Origin: Rhizobium sp.
Lineage (GTDB): Bacteria; Pseudomonadota; Alphaproteobacteria; Rhizobiales; Rhizobiaceae
Reading direction: 5' to 3'
Length of the DNA: 64,000 nt
Assembly: GCA_002796995.1 (NCBI GenBank)
Contig: PEKW01000008.1
Span: 310,001 to 374,000 of the forward strand
Shown here piece by piece: positions 53,083 through 63,442 of this stretch. A program made the position numbers and the translations under genes. The first letter of the stretch is position 1. Every line of letters begins with the position of its first letter. The notes under the pieces are model-generated. The model saw nothing but the letters and a program-made list of their open reading frames with translations. It was not told the origin of the DNA and ran no database searches.

Positions 53083-53139
53083 CCAGATCCAGGCGCGCAA
53101 ACACCCAGACGCGCGGCATCTCCCAGCGGGAATCCCGAC

Positions 53140-53169
53140 AAAAAAGCCGCCGGCAGGAAGGCCGGCGGC
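53140..53169 (-). terminator. Intrinsic terminator of leuC
   Basis: GCCGCCGGC (53146-53154) pairs with GCCGGCGGC (53161-53169) over 9 bp around a 6-nt loop, and on the minus strand the stem is followed by six T residues. It lies 33 bp after the leuC stop. Confidence 0.93.
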
Positions 53170-53202
53170 TTGGTCGTTTTCAGGCTGTGGCGCGAACGGC
53201 GC

Positions 53203-54612
<1,410 letters not shown>

Positions 54613-54685
54613 GGCTGAAGATCCGTCTGAGTTTTGAAGATGGAATGCGGGCAGGACGCCGCGGGGCGGCGCCGATGACGGACGC

Positions 54686-54802
54686 TTAGCCTAGCAAGCT
54701 AATGAGCGCCCCGGAGACACGCGCGAAAAAGCGTGCCGGCAGACGCTTGTGGTCCTGCAGCACGTAGATATCAGGCGCGAGACATCCGAATTTCGATCCC
54801 AT
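54686..54802 (-). CDS. Possible leader peptide upstream of leuC
   Basis: A 38-codon open frame begins with ATG at 54802 and ends 73 bp before leuC. Its sequence starts [18 protein letters not shown] and ends SGALISLLG. It contains six leucines, three of them in the last five residues, but no long leucine run. A small CGCCG/CGGCG hairpin lies between it and leuC without a T-run. It could be a regulatory leader or chance; I give it low confidence. Confidence 0.3.
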   Translation of the reverse strand: MGSKFGCLAPDIYVLQDHKRLPARFFARVSGALISLLG

Positions 54803-54884
54803 GGCCGGCCTCATAGCAGTTTTGCCCCCGCCCGGCAATGATTTTGCCAAAGGCGAAACGGGCGATATGCGTGAGCCTCACCCG

Positions 54885-55712
54885 TCATCGGCCGCCGCTG
54901 CCGTGCTCGCGCATGCGCATCTCCAGCCGCCTGAGCACCAGCGACAGGCCGATGGTCAGCACGAGATAGACATAGGTGACGATCGAATAGGTCTCGAAGA
55001 AGCGGAACGAGCCCGCCGCATAGACCTTGGCCATCTGCGTCACGTCGGCGACGCCGAGCACCGAGACGAGGGAGGAATCCTTCACCATCGCCACAAAATC
55101 GTTCGACAGCGGCGGAAAGATCACCCGGATCGCCTGGGGAAAGACGATCAACCGGAAGCGCTGGTAGCGGTTGAGCCCGAGCGACATCGCCGCCTCGATC
55201 TGCCCCTTTTCGACCGATTGGAAGCCGGCGCGGAAGATCTCGGCGATGAAGGAGGAATAGCCGATCATCAGCGCGATGATCGCCCGCCACATCAGCGAGA
55301 GGTCGCGCACCACCATCGGCTCGAGCCAGCCCAGCGAAACGAGCGGCGAGATCGCCAGGTTGTAGAGCGCGACGAAGGCCGGCGCGCCGACGAAGGCGAT
55401 GTAGAAGAGAAGAACCAGGATCGGAATGCCACGGATCACCTCGACATAGAAGCGCGCCGTCTGGCGCAGCACCAGGCTGTTGGAGAGGCCGAGCAGGGCG
55501 ATGCCGAGCCCGAGCAGCGTGGCGAGGAAGAAGGCGACGAGCGTCACGAAGATGGTGACGAACACGCCCTTGCCGACGACGGTGAAGACCTGGGCATAGA
55601 GATCGTTGAAGGCGATGACCGCCGCCAGCACCAGGCCGATCAGCACGAGGGCGGCCAGCCACCACGGCCGGTCGCCCTTGTCGTCACTGGACGGAAGCGT
55701 CTGGAAACCCAT
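54885..55712 (-). CDS. Polar amino acid ABC transporter permease
   Basis: A 275-residue membrane protein of the HisM/GlnP type. The EAA loop is present as SVEKGQIEAAMSLGLNRYQRFRLIVFPQAIRVIFPP, and FYVEVIRGIPILVLLFYIAF is the usual early motif. It has five or six membrane helices. It is encoded downstream of a solute-binding protein gene with a 35-bp gap, so the two are co-transcribed. No ATPase gene follows; the ATPase must be supplied from elsewhere. The substrate is unknown. Confidence 0.9.
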   Translation of the reverse strand: MGFQTLPSSDDKGDRPWWLAALVLIGLVLAAVIAFNDLYAQVFTVVGKGVFVTIFVTLVAFFLATLLGLGIALLGLSNSLVLRQTARFYVEVIRGIPILVLLFYIAFVGAPAFVALYNLAISPLVSLGWLEPMVVRDLSLMWRAIIALMIGYSSFIAEIFRAGFQSVEKGQIEAAMSLGLNRYQRFRLIVFPQAIRVIFPPLSNDFVAMVKDSSLVSVLGVADVTQMAKVYAAGSFRFFETYSIVTYVYLVLTIGLSLVLRRLEMRMREHGSGGR

Positions 55713-55747
55713 CAGCGCCTCGCGCCCGCATCAGCATGCATCAAGGA

Positions 55748-56545
55748 TCACTCGCCCATCTTGTAGTCGAGGAACCACTTCTTGTTGAGGGCGTCGAGCG
55801 TGCCGTCGGCCTTCATCGCGGCGATCGCCGCATTGACCGGGGCCACCAGGTCGGAGCCCTTGGTGAAGATGAAGCCGAAATCCTCCGAGCCGAGCGGCCC
55901 GCCGACGAGCTTCAGCCCGCCGTTCGAGGCGTCGACATAGCCCTTGCCGGCCGTGCCGTCGGTCAGCACGACGTCGACGTCGCCGGCTTTCAGGGCCTGC
56001 ACGGTCGCGCCGAAGGTTTCGAACAGCTTGATGCGCGGATTGGCCTCGTTGCCGTCCAGCACCTCGTAGACGGCAGTGTAGAAGGGCGTGGTGCCCGGCT
56101 GGGCGCCGACCAGCGCATCCTCGACCGCGGCAAAGCTCTTGCCGTCGGAAAAACGCGTCTCGTCGCCGCGCACCAGCATGAACTGTTCCGAGCGCATATA
56201 GGGGTCGGAGAAGTCCACCTTCTCCTTGCGGTCGTCCTTGATGGTGATCCCGGTCATGCCGATATTGTACTGGCCGTCTGACACCGCCTGGATCATCGCA
56301 TCCCACGAGGTGTTCTGGTATTCGACCTTGAAGTTCAGCCGCTTGGCGATCTCGTCCATCGCGTCATATTCCCAGCCGATCGCCTTGCCGCTCTTCGGGT
56401 CGACGAACTGCAGCGGCGGATAGGCGTTTTCGGTGACGACGACGACCGTCTTGCCGCCGAGATCCGGCAGGTCGGCGGCAAGGGCGGAAAAGGGCGCGAC
56501 GACGAGGGCTGCGAGCCCGGCGAGAAGAGCGCGTCTGGACGGCAT
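55748..56545 (-). CDS. Amino acid ABC transporter solute-binding protein
   Basis: A 265-residue periplasmic protein of the SBP_bac_3 family. The signal peptide (residues 1-23, ending SALA) precedes [40 protein letters not shown], the standard opening of this family, and [21 protein letters not shown]. Such proteins bind polar amino acids or opines. The downstream permease is its partner; the ATPase is missing from the locus. The ligand cannot be told from the sequence alone. Confidence 0.9.
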   Translation of the reverse strand: MPSRRALLAGLAALVVAPFSALAADLPDLGGKTVVVVTENAYPPLQFVDPKSGKAIGWEYDAMDEIAKRLNFKVEYQNTSWDAMIQAVSDGQYNIGMTGITIKDDRKEKVDFSDPYMRSEQFMLVRGDETRFSDGKSFAAVEDALVGAQPGTTPFYTAVYEVLDGNEANPRIKLFETFGATVQALKAGDVDVVLTDGTAGKGYVDASNGGLKLVGGPLGSEDFGFIFTKGSDLVAPVNAAIAAMKADGTLDALNKKWFLDYKMGE

Positions 56546-56722
56546 GGTATTCTCCTGAAGATGTGGCCGCCGAGAGTGTCACGATTTGTTCGGCGCTGGC
56601 AAGGGATGGCGCTTGCCAATCCGCCGGCGCGCCGGGAAGAAAAGTGCAGCCGGCGTGACGGCTCGGAGATTCGTTTCCCGAGGCCCGGCGCCGGTCTCCG
56701 GGACCCGTTTCATCCCCCGCGC

Positions 56723-57481
56723 CTACCGGTCTGCGCTCGCATGCGGCACGACGACGGGCCGGCCGTTCCGGCACGACAGCACCTCCGCCTCGATGCCGTA
56801 GACGGTGCGCAGCGCCTGCGGCGTGACGATCTCCTCGAAGACGCCCATTCCCTCGAGCCTTCCGCCATTGAGCAGGAGAACGCTGTCGCTGTGCCGGGCG
56901 GCGAGGTTGAGATCGTGGATGGCGATCAGCACCAGCGCCCCGGTGCGGGCGACGTAAGTGCCGAGCAGGTCGAACACCCGCATCTGGTGGCGGATGTCCA
57001 GCGCGCTCGTCGCCTCGTCGAGCAGCAATAGCCTGGGCTCGCGCAACAGCCGCTGCGCCAGCAGCACGAGCTGCTGCTGGCCGCCGGAAAGGGTCTGCAT
57101 CGCCCGTCCGGCCAGCTCGGCGATGCCGAAGCGCTCCAGCATGTCGGAGGCCGCCCGCAGCACCGCGTCCCCGACCCGCCAGCCCAACCGCTCATGGCGC
57201 CCGAGCAGCACGACTTCGAGCACCGAAAGCTCGGCCCGGACCTGGCACTGCTGCGGCATGAAGCCGATCGCGCGGATGTCGACCCGCCGTCCGCTCCAGG
57301 CGATTTCGCCGCTATAGGGCGCAAGGCCGGCAATGGCATTGAGCAGCGTCGACTTGCCGGCGCCGTTCGGGCCGACCAGCCCGACGATCTGCCCGGGCGC
57401 GAGCGAGGCGCTGACGTCGTGAAGAATGCGGGTGCCGCCCCGCCGCACGCCGACTTGGTCAAGGGTCAGCCGATCCGTCAT
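56723..57481 (-). CDS. Metal-chelate ABC transporter ATP-binding protein (FecE/FepC-like)
   Basis: A 252-residue ATPase with Walker A GPNGAGKST, the signature LSGGQQQLVLLAQRL, Walker B LLLLDEATSALD and the H-loop AIHDLNLA. The type is that of iron-siderophore, haem or cobalamin importers. The start overlaps the permease stop by 4 bp (ATGA). It is the last gene of a regulator-binding protein-permease-ATPase operon. Confidence 0.9.
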   Translation of the reverse strand: MTDRLTLDQVGVRRGGTRILHDVSASLAPGQIVGLVGPNGAGKSTLLNAIAGLAPYSGEIAWSGRRVDIRAIGFMPQQCQVRAELSVLEVVLLGRHERLGWRVGDAVLRAASDMLERFGIAELAGRAMQTLSGGQQQLVLLAQRLLREPRLLLLDEATSALDIRHQMRVFDLLGTYVARTGALVLIAIHDLNLAARHSDSVLLLNGGRLEGMGVFEEIVTPQALRTVYGIEAEVLSCRNGRPVVVPHASADR

Positions 57482-58542
57482 GCGATCCCCTTTCCGCCGC
57501 GCCGGGCGATCACGGCAAACAGCATGGGAACGCCGGCGACGGCCGTGATGATGCCGACAGGGATGACGGCGGCGGGCGAGATGAACTTGCCGAACACCGA
57601 GGCGCCGACCAGGATGATCCCCCCGGTGACGGCCGAGAGCGGCAGGGCGTAGCGGTGATCCTCGCCGACCAGCGTGCGCGCCACATGCGGGGCGATCAGC
57701 CCGACGAAGCCGATCGTGCCGACGAAGCAGACGGCAGCCGCCGTCAGCACCGCGACGATCAGGAAGGCCTCGCGGCGAACGTGTTCGACCGACAGGCCGA
57801 GGCTGCGCGCATTGGCGTCGCCGAGCCGGAGCGTCGTCAACGCCCAGCAGCTGCGAAGCACCAGCGGCAGGCAGAGGATCAGGATCGAGCCGGTGACCGC
57901 GACGCTGGTCCAGCTCGCCTTGAGCAGGCTGCCGAACAGCCAGAAGACGATCTGCTGCAGCACCTCCGGCGAGGCGAGGAACTGCAGCAGCGACTGCAGC
58001 GACTGGAAGAAGAACAAAACGGCGATGCCGCCCAGAACGAGGATTTCCGGGCTCGCCCCGCGCAGGCGGGCGATGAAATAGACGAGCCCGCAGGCGACGA
58101 GCGTCATGGCGAACGCCATGGCCGGCACGACGACGAAGGACGGCAGCGGAATGAACTCGCCGAACATGATGCCGAGCGCCGCGCCAAAACCGGCCGCCGC
58201 GGAGAAACCCAGCGTGAACGGGCTTGCCAGCGGATTGGCCAGGATCGTCTGCATCTGCAGACCGGCAAGCCCGAGGCAGGCGCCGACCAGCATGCCCATC
58301 ACGGTCTGCGGCATGCGCAGCTGCCAGAGGATCGTCGCCGTCATCCTGTCATCGCCGTTCGGCCCGGCCCGCAGCCCCTGCCAGACGTCCGCGAGCGGCA
58401 TGCCGGACGGGCCGGTCGTGAGATCGAGCAGCATGAGGGCGAGAAGGCAAGCCGTGGCGACCAGCAAGGCCGCCGCCCGACGCGATGCTGCGCGACGATA
58501 GCCGTCGCGCAGGCCTTCCATGTCGCTGGTGATCGCGGTCAT
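57478..58542 (-). CDS. FecCD-type ABC permease
   Basis: A 354-residue permease of the FecCD/BtuC family with about ten helices. Conserved regions are LRMPQTVMGMLVGACLGLAGLQMQTILANPLASPFTLGFSAAAGFGAALGI and GTIGFVGLIAPHVARTLVGEDHRYALPLSAVTGG. A single permease gene implies a homodimer. It overlaps both neighbours by 4 bp, with ATGA at each junction, so the three transport genes are translated together. Confidence 0.92.
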   Translation of the reverse strand: MTAITSDMEGLRDGYRRAASRRAAALLVATACLLALMLLDLTTGPSGMPLADVWQGLRAGPNGDDRMTATILWQLRMPQTVMGMLVGACLGLAGLQMQTILANPLASPFTLGFSAAAGFGAALGIMFGEFIPLPSFVVVPAMAFAMTLVACGLVYFIARLRGASPEILVLGGIAVLFFFQSLQSLLQFLASPEVLQQIVFWLFGSLLKASWTSVAVTGSILILCLPLVLRSCWALTTLRLGDANARSLGLSVEHVRREAFLIVAVLTAAAVCFVGTIGFVGLIAPHVARTLVGEDHRYALPLSAVTGGIILVGASVFGKFISPAAVIPVGIITAVAGVPMLFAVIARRGGKGIA

Positions 58543-59645
58543 TGTCCCGTCGCTTCATAGGGCAGCACGAACACGCCGTCGGCCTTGATCGGCAGCCAGG
58601 TGTCGTAATAGCTGCGGATGTTGGCGGCCGGATCGACGTCCATGAACGCCTCCGGATAGAGCTGCTTGGCAATGTATTGCGCATAGACATAGTCCGACAG
58701 CGTGCGGGCACCGCCGTGATAGATCGCGTGAACGCCGCCGTGCTGTACGGCCGGAAGCTCCGACCAGCCCGGGCGGCCGAGATAGGCTTCCATGCGCTCG
58801 CGCGTCACCTTCGGATCGGCGCCGAAGCCGACCTGCACGGACAGCGGCTTGTTGACCCATTCGGAGCCGGCCAGGAAGATCAGATCCGGCTTCTGCGCCA
58901 GCACATATTCCGGGCTGAGCGGCCCCCAGTTCTCCACCTGCCCCTTGGCGATGTTGGTGCCGCCGAGCCTGTCGATCAGCGAACCCCACATGCCGTTGCC
59001 GTAGGAGTTGCCGACTTCGGATGCGCCCTTCTGGGCAAGCTCGACATAGACCTTCTTGCTCGTCGGCCCGGCCGCCTTGATGCGCGCGTCGATGTCGGCC
59101 ATGGCGGTTCTGTAGTTGTCGGCGAGCCTGGCGGCGCGATCCTCGGCCCCCATCACCTTGCCGAGCACTTCGGTGGAGAGCACATGCTTCTCGACCGTCT
59201 GGGCATTGTAGTCGAGCGTGACGACCGGAATGCCGGCAGCCTCGATCTGCTTCACCCCTTCGCCGAGCGCGTCATAGGACCAGGCGGCGAGGATGACGAG
59301 ATCCGGCCTGGCGGCGATCACCTTCTCGATGGAGAAGGTGCCGTCCTCGGTATTGCCGACATCCGGGATCGAGGAAAGCTTCGGCAACGCCTTCTCGTAG
59401 GCGGCGAACTGGTTCGGCCGCCAGTCCTTCCAGGTCGACAGCGACAGGGCGACGACCTTGTCGAGCGCGCCCGGGCCGGCGACGGCGAGGAAATCCTCGT
59501 AGTAGAAGCCGAGCACGACGCGCTCGGCCGGTTTTTCCAGCGTCACCTCGCGGCCCTTGACGTCGGTGACCTTGATTTCGGCAAGCGCCTGGCTTGCGGA
59601 TGCGACGAGCCCGGCGGCGATGGCGATCAGGATCTTCTTCATCAA
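58539..59645 (-). CDS. Metal-chelate ABC transporter substrate-binding protein
   Basis: A 368-residue periplasmic protein of the PF01497 family. A signal peptide covers residues 1-22 (ending SQALA). The mature part has ITVTDVKGREVTL-like opening, ERVVLGFYYEDFLAVAGPG, and a long helix between the lobes. Iron-siderophore or haem is the most common ligand of the family, but nickel or cobalt chelates are also known, and the YYEDF motif does not decide. It starts 57 bp after the Crp/Fnr regulator gene and leads the transport part of the operon. Confidence 0.87.
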   Translation of the reverse strand: MMKKILIAIAAGLVASASQALAEIKVTDVKGREVTLEKPAERVVLGFYYEDFLAVAGPGALDKVVALSLSTWKDWRPNQFAAYEKALPKLSSIPDVGNTEDGTFSIEKVIAARPDLVILAAWSYDALGEGVKQIEAAGIPVVTLDYNAQTVEKHVLSTEVLGKVMGAEDRAARLADNYRTAMADIDARIKAAGPTSKKVYVELAQKGASEVGNSYGNGMWGSLIDRLGGTNIAKGQVENWGPLSPEYVLAQKPDLIFLAGSEWVNKPLSVQVGFGADPKVTRERMEAYLGRPGWSELPAVQHGGVHAIYHGGARTLSDYVYAQYIAKQLYPEAFMDVDPAANIRSYYDTWLPIKADGVFVLPYEATGQ

Positions 59646-59701
59646 CTGTGTTTCCTATGTCCTTCGGGAAAATTCTCTGGAACGTGCGGCACGATGCGGC
59701 T

Positions 59702-60379
59702 TCACGCCTGGGTGAGCGTCCGTGTTCCGGCGGCGATGTCGGCGAGCGCCTGCGGCTGCAGCAGGGTGACGATTTCGGGGTGGCGGAATTCGATCAGCCC
59801 GGCGCGCTTGAGGCGGGTGAAGCAGCGGCTGACTGTTTCCACCGTCAGGCCCAGCCAGTCGGCGAGTTCGCCCCGCGTCGGGTGAAGGTTGAAGCAGACC
59901 GTCTCGCGCTTGCTGCGCGAAGGGCGGACGAACTGGCCGGCCAGGTCGAGGATCGCGGAAGCGACCCGCTCGGGCGCGGTCTTGCGGCCGAGCAGCGTCG
60001 CGTGCGCCTGTGCCCGCAGCACCATCTCCTCGAGCGCCTGCTCGAGATCGCGGTGATCGACCTCGCCGACCGGCTCGAGCGTGACATAGCTCAGCGTGTC
60101 GGCCGAGCAGCGGTTGTGCTCGCCCACGCCGATGCCGAGCAGGCGCCCGGGTCCGACCATGTCGATGATCTGCCGCCGTCCGTCGGGCAGCGACTGGGAA
60201 AGGGCGACGCAGCCGTCGAGCACCCGGTATTGCGGCGCGCGGCCGTAACCCTGGAGAAAGACGGAGCTGCGGGGCGGGAGGTGCAGGGCATTGGCGCCGT
60301 GGCGCCGCCCGGTCTTGTCGGAAAGCAGGTGTGGCGGCAGGACGCGTGCGTCCGCAGCCTTGAGCGTGAATTGCAGCAT
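59702..60379 (-). CDS. Crp/Fnr family transcriptional regulator
   Basis: A 225-residue regulator with an N-terminal cyclic-nucleotide-like sensor domain (LPPRSSVFLQGYG to VTLEPVGEV) and a C-terminal Crp-type helix-turn-helix, TRGELADWLGLTVETVSRCFTRLKRAGLIEF. The N-terminal cysteine cluster of oxygen-sensing Fnr is missing, so it is FixK-like or senses something else. It lies just upstream of the metal-chelate transporter genes on the same strand and may control them. Confidence 0.88.
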   Translation of the reverse strand: MLQFTLKAADARVLPPHLLSDKTGRRHGANALHLPPRSSVFLQGYGRAPQYRVLDGCVALSQSLPDGRRQIIDMVGPGRLLGIGVGEHNRCSADTLSYVTLEPVGEVDHRDLEQALEEMVLRAQAHATLLGRKTAPERVASAILDLAGQFVRPSRSKRETVCFNLHPTRGELADWLGLTVETVSRCFTRLKRAGLIEFRHPEIVTLLQPQALADIAAGTRTLTQA

Positions 60380-60482
60380 GACGAAATCCGGCGTTTCGGC
60401 CGGTTGCGCATGCAGGATGCGTCTCTACCGGCCTCGAAGAATGATTCCGGACGCAAGCGATGTCTCGCTCACGCGACCGGGC

Positions 60483-60875
60483 TCAGGCAAGGGCCGGATG
60501 GGGCGGCGCACGGGGTGCGGCATTGGGAGGGAAGAGCTGGCGATAGAAGGCTTCCACGCGCGGCGGAAGCGGCACGTCGACGGCCGCGGCAAGGCGCTTG
60601 CCGGTGAGGTCCGTAGGCGCCGGCAGCAGCACCGACGCGGAGATGAGGCAGGCCTCGCAGTGGGCGAAGCCGGATTGTGCCTTGCCGTCGTCCATCTCGC
60701 CGGGCAGGCAGAGTTCCGGCAAGGTGCCGTCGGGCAGCGTGAGGGCCGCGACCTCTTCGGCGGAAAGCAGGGGGTATGCAATGGTCGGAGCGCGATGGGA
60801 AAAACCGACGGCAAGCAGCGCAACCACGCACAAGGCGCGCACCACGACCTGCAATGTCGATCCCGAACGGCGCAT
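60483..60875 (-). CDS. DUF2946-like small secreted or membrane protein
   Basis: A 130-residue protein with a hydrophobic N-terminal segment (about residues 9-27, VVVRALCVVALLAVGFSH), then an acidic stretch, and GFAHCEACLISASVLLPAP, the H-x-C-x2-C arrangement seen in DUF2946-like proteins that often accompany metal or TonB-dependent uptake genes. The C-terminal tail is Pro/Ala-rich. GAGGGGA precedes the ATG at 60875. It is 103 bp upstream of the Crp/Fnr gene on the same strand. A role in metal binding is inference. Confidence 0.7.
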   Translation of the reverse strand: MRRSGSTLQVVVRALCVVALLAVGFSHRAPTIAYPLLSAEEVAALTLPDGTLPELCLPGEMDDGKAQSGFAHCEACLISASVLLPAPTDLTGKRLAAAVDVPLPPRVEAFYRQLFPPNAAPRAPPHPALA

Positions 60876-60992
60876 TCGAAGTCCCCTCAACGAGGCAACT
60901 GGTAGCAGTCTGCGCCACGCCTCGCAAGGCCGCCCGCCCGCGCCCCAGCGCCGCACCCCAGGCCGCATCCGTCCGAAGCTGGGCCAGAAACG

Positions 60993-61016
60993 AAAAAGGC
61001 GGCCCGAAGGCCGCCT
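60993..61016 (-). terminator. Intrinsic terminator of rplS
   Basis: AGGCGGCC and GGCCGCCT pair over 8 bp around a TTCG tetraloop, and on the minus strand the stem runs into five T residues. It lies 28 bp after the rplS stop. Confidence 0.93.
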
Positions 61017-61043
61017 TGTCCAAAAATCCCGTGACGGGAAGTC

Positions 61044-61601
61044 TTATTCTGCGGCGCCTTCGGCCGGTGCAGCTTCGGCTGCGGCTGCAGCTTCTGCGGC
61101 GGCCTTGGCTTCAGCGGCTTCGGCGGCTGCCTTTTCGGCGGCCAGGGCCTGGGCTGCTGCGACCTTTTCAGCTTCCAGACGTGCCTTTTCCTCGGCAACG
61201 GCGGCGCGTTCGGCGTCGTTCAGCTTGCGGGCGCGGGTGCCGGTGTTCTCGACGATACGAGCCGACTTGCCGCGACGATCGCGCAGGTAGTAGAGCTTGG
61301 CGCGACGGACCTTACCGCGGCGAACGATTTCGACGCCTTCGACCAGCGGCGAGTAGACCGGGAATACGCGCTCGACGCCTTCGCCGTAGGAGATCTTGCG
61401 AACGGTGAAGCTCTCGTTGATGCCGCCACCCGAACGGGCGATGCAGACGCCTTCATAGGCCTGTACGCGGGTACGGTTGCCTTCCGTCACGCGCACGTTG
61501 ACGCGCACGGTATCGCCGGCTTCGAACTTCGGCAGCGGGGCGCCGCGCTTGGCTTCGATCTTGGCAGCCTGTTCGGCTTCCAGTTGCTGAATGATGTTCA
61601 T
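61044..61601 (-). CDS. rplS: 50S ribosomal protein L19
   Basis: L19 lies at the 30S-50S interface. The N-terminal 115 or so residues are the L19 domain: [62 protein letters not shown] and [21 protein letters not shown]. The protein has 185 residues, about 65 more than E. coli L19. The extra part is an Ala/Glu/Lys-rich helical tail, as found in other rhizobia. trmD lies upstream on the same strand, but a permease and a hypothetical gene on the other strand separate them. Confidence 0.96.
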   Translation of the reverse strand: MNIIQQLEAEQAAKIEAKRGAPLPKFEAGDTVRVNVRVTEGNRTRVQAYEGVCIARSGGGINESFTVRKISYGEGVERVFPVYSPLVEGVEIVRRGKVRRAKLYYLRDRRGKSARIVENTGTRARKLNDAERAAVAEEKARLEAEKVAAAQALAAEKAAAEAAEAKAAAEAAAAAEAAPAEGAAE

Positions 61602-61877
61602 GTCTAACCTCTAGTTCTTCTGAAACAGCCAGAGCGCTCTTGCATCCATCGGTCAAAGCCTCCGGATTTTGCCCCTGTCAGGCGCGAGCGGATACGCATG
61701 CTCTTTGTTTGTGGCAGACGGGCTGGGCCCATTTCCGACGCGGCCAATACACCAAACATCTTCGGTTGTCTACCAGCTCGACAAATTTGTAGATGCGACC
61801 GACCTCTGCCTCCCACCGCAGCTTGTCCGCGTGCGACGGAAGGAATAGGTGTCGCCGGTCGCAAAAGGAGATGCCGC

Positions 61878-62624
61878 ATGTCGATCGCCACCATTGTCCT
61901 GCTGTTCGTCGCCGGCTTCCTCTCCGGCGTCGTCAATGCGATCGCCGGCGGGGGTACCTTCCTGACCTTCGGCGCCATGACGCTCGCCGGCCTGCCGCCG
62001 ATCGCCGCCAACGCCACCTCGTCGATCACCCAGTTCCCTGGCTACATCACCTCGACGCTTGCCTATCGCGGCGAATTTTCCGGTCTGTGGAGGAGCGCGC
62101 TGATCCTCGGCCTGGTGTCGGCGCTCGGCGCGCTCGGCGGCGCGCTGTTCTTGATCTCGCTGTCCAACCCGGCCTTCCGCGCCATGGTGCCCTGGCTTCT
62201 GATCGCCGCCACCGCCGTCTTCGCCGCCGGACCGAAGCTTCGCCCGAAAAACGCTGGTCAAAGTCACCCGGCCACTCCGCTCGGCCTGGCCCTGCAGGCC
62301 GTCACCTCTTTTTACGGCGGCTTCTTCGGCGCCGGCATGGGCATCATGATGCTCGCCTCGCTCGGACTTGCCAGCGGCGGCGACTATCACCGGCTCAACG
62401 CCCTGAAGAATTTCCTGTCGATCGTCATTGCCGCCGTCGCCATCATCGTCTTCTCGACCGCCGGCGCGGTCTCCTGGCTGCATGCGGCGATCATGGTGCC
62501 GGCCGTGGCGCTCGGCGGCTATGCCGGCGTGGCGATCGCCCGCCGCGTGCCCCAGGCCCTGCTGCGCTGGCTCGTGGTGGCCGCCGGCCTCGGCCTTGCG
62601 ATCTATTATTTCGTCACGGGGTGA
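61878..62624 (+). CDS. TSUP family sulfite/organosulfur permease
   Basis: A 248-residue membrane protein of the TauE/SafE (TSUP) family with eight hydrophobic segments. The family motifs are AGFLSGVVNAIAGGGTFLTFGAMTLAGLPPIAANATSSI in the first half and SFYGGFFGAGMGIMML with RLNALKNFLSIVIA in the second. Members move sulfite, sulfoacetate or related anions. AAAGGAG lies seven bases before the ATG at 61878; a nearer ATG at 61871 is too close. It is divergent from rplS. Confidence 0.9.
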   Translation: MSIATIVLLFVAGFLSGVVNAIAGGGTFLTFGAMTLAGLPPIAANATSSITQFPGYITSTLAYRGEFSGLWRSALILGLVSALGALGGALFLISLSNPAFRAMVPWLLIAATAVFAAGPKLRPKNAGQSHPATPLGLALQAVTSFYGGFFGAGMGIMMLASLGLASGGDYHRLNALKNFLSIVIAAVAIIVFSTAGAVSWLHAAIMVPAVALGGYAGVAIARRVPQALLRWLVVAAGLGLAIYYFVTG

Positions 62625-62676
62625 GCAGGCGTCGTACATTCGTTCGCGGCACAATCTCTGCGAGGTACCACTGTCC

Positions 62677-63402
62677 ATGATACCGAATGCCAGACTGCGC
62701 TCCGCCATCGACAACGTCTACGCCGCCTTCGAAGACTATCCGCAACCTATGCAGCTTGACGCATCGCCTTTGCGCGACAAAGCAGAGCTAAGGGCGATCG
62801 AAGTGAGACCGCGAGGGAGTCTCGGCACAACCGATCTCTGCAATTATGCATCCTGGGCTATGACGACCGTGGGAGACGTGGAGCAGTACAAGTATTTCCT
62901 GCCGCGGATATTGGAATTGGCCACCGAGTCGGGCCTGATAGAACCAGAAGTGATTGCCCTCAAGCTTGAATATGCCGCATGGCGTTCTTGGCCGCCACGC
63001 GAGAAAACCGCTGTTGAGGAATTGTTTCGTGGCACATTCGCGCAGGCGTTGACGGAGCACCCGGACAATTTCGATGCGGTTTCATGGTTTTGCGGAATGG
63101 CCATTCTCGGCTTCGATCTCGGTGGGCTGTTGCGCGCGTGGGATGCAACGAACAACAGCGCTGCGACCCTTCAACTGGCGCAGTTGATTCGCACCCTGGC
63201 GTTCCCCGGAAAAGAAGCGAGCGAACGTGGGTATTGGGAATCCGTGCCGGATGACGTCGAGAAAGAATTGCTGAACTGGCTGACCAGCCAGCATACTCGC
63301 CTTCGGCTCCGAGTCGCCAAAGGCATCGCAAATCCGTCCGACATCTGGATCCTGGAAAGAGCCGCGGAGATGCTGGAACAGGTCAATCAGCGGCCGGGCT
63401 GA
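62677..63402 (+). CDS. Hypothetical protein
   Basis: A 241-residue soluble, helix-rich protein that I do not assign to a named family. The segment LCNYASWAMTTVGDVEQYKYFLPRILELA recalls widespread uncharacterised proteins with ASSAMTTVGD..FLPRILEL, so it is probably a real conserved gene. The base composition is less GC-rich than in its neighbours, suggesting a recent arrival. It lies 52 bp after the TSUP gene on the same strand, and the two together split trmD from rplS. Confidence 0.7.
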   Translation: MIPNARLRSAIDNVYAAFEDYPQPMQLDASPLRDKAELRAIEVRPRGSLGTTDLCNYASWAMTTVGDVEQYKYFLPRILELATESGLIEPEVIALKLEYAAWRSWPPREKTAVEELFRGTFAQALTEHPDNFDAVSWFCGMAILGFDLGGLLRAWDATNNSAATLQLAQLIRTLAFPGKEASERGYWESVPDDVEKELLNWLTSQHTRLRLRVAKGIANPSDIWILERAAEMLEQVNQRPG

Positions 63403-63442
63403 CACCGAAGGCGCTGCGACGATTATTCGGTTCTACGATTGA

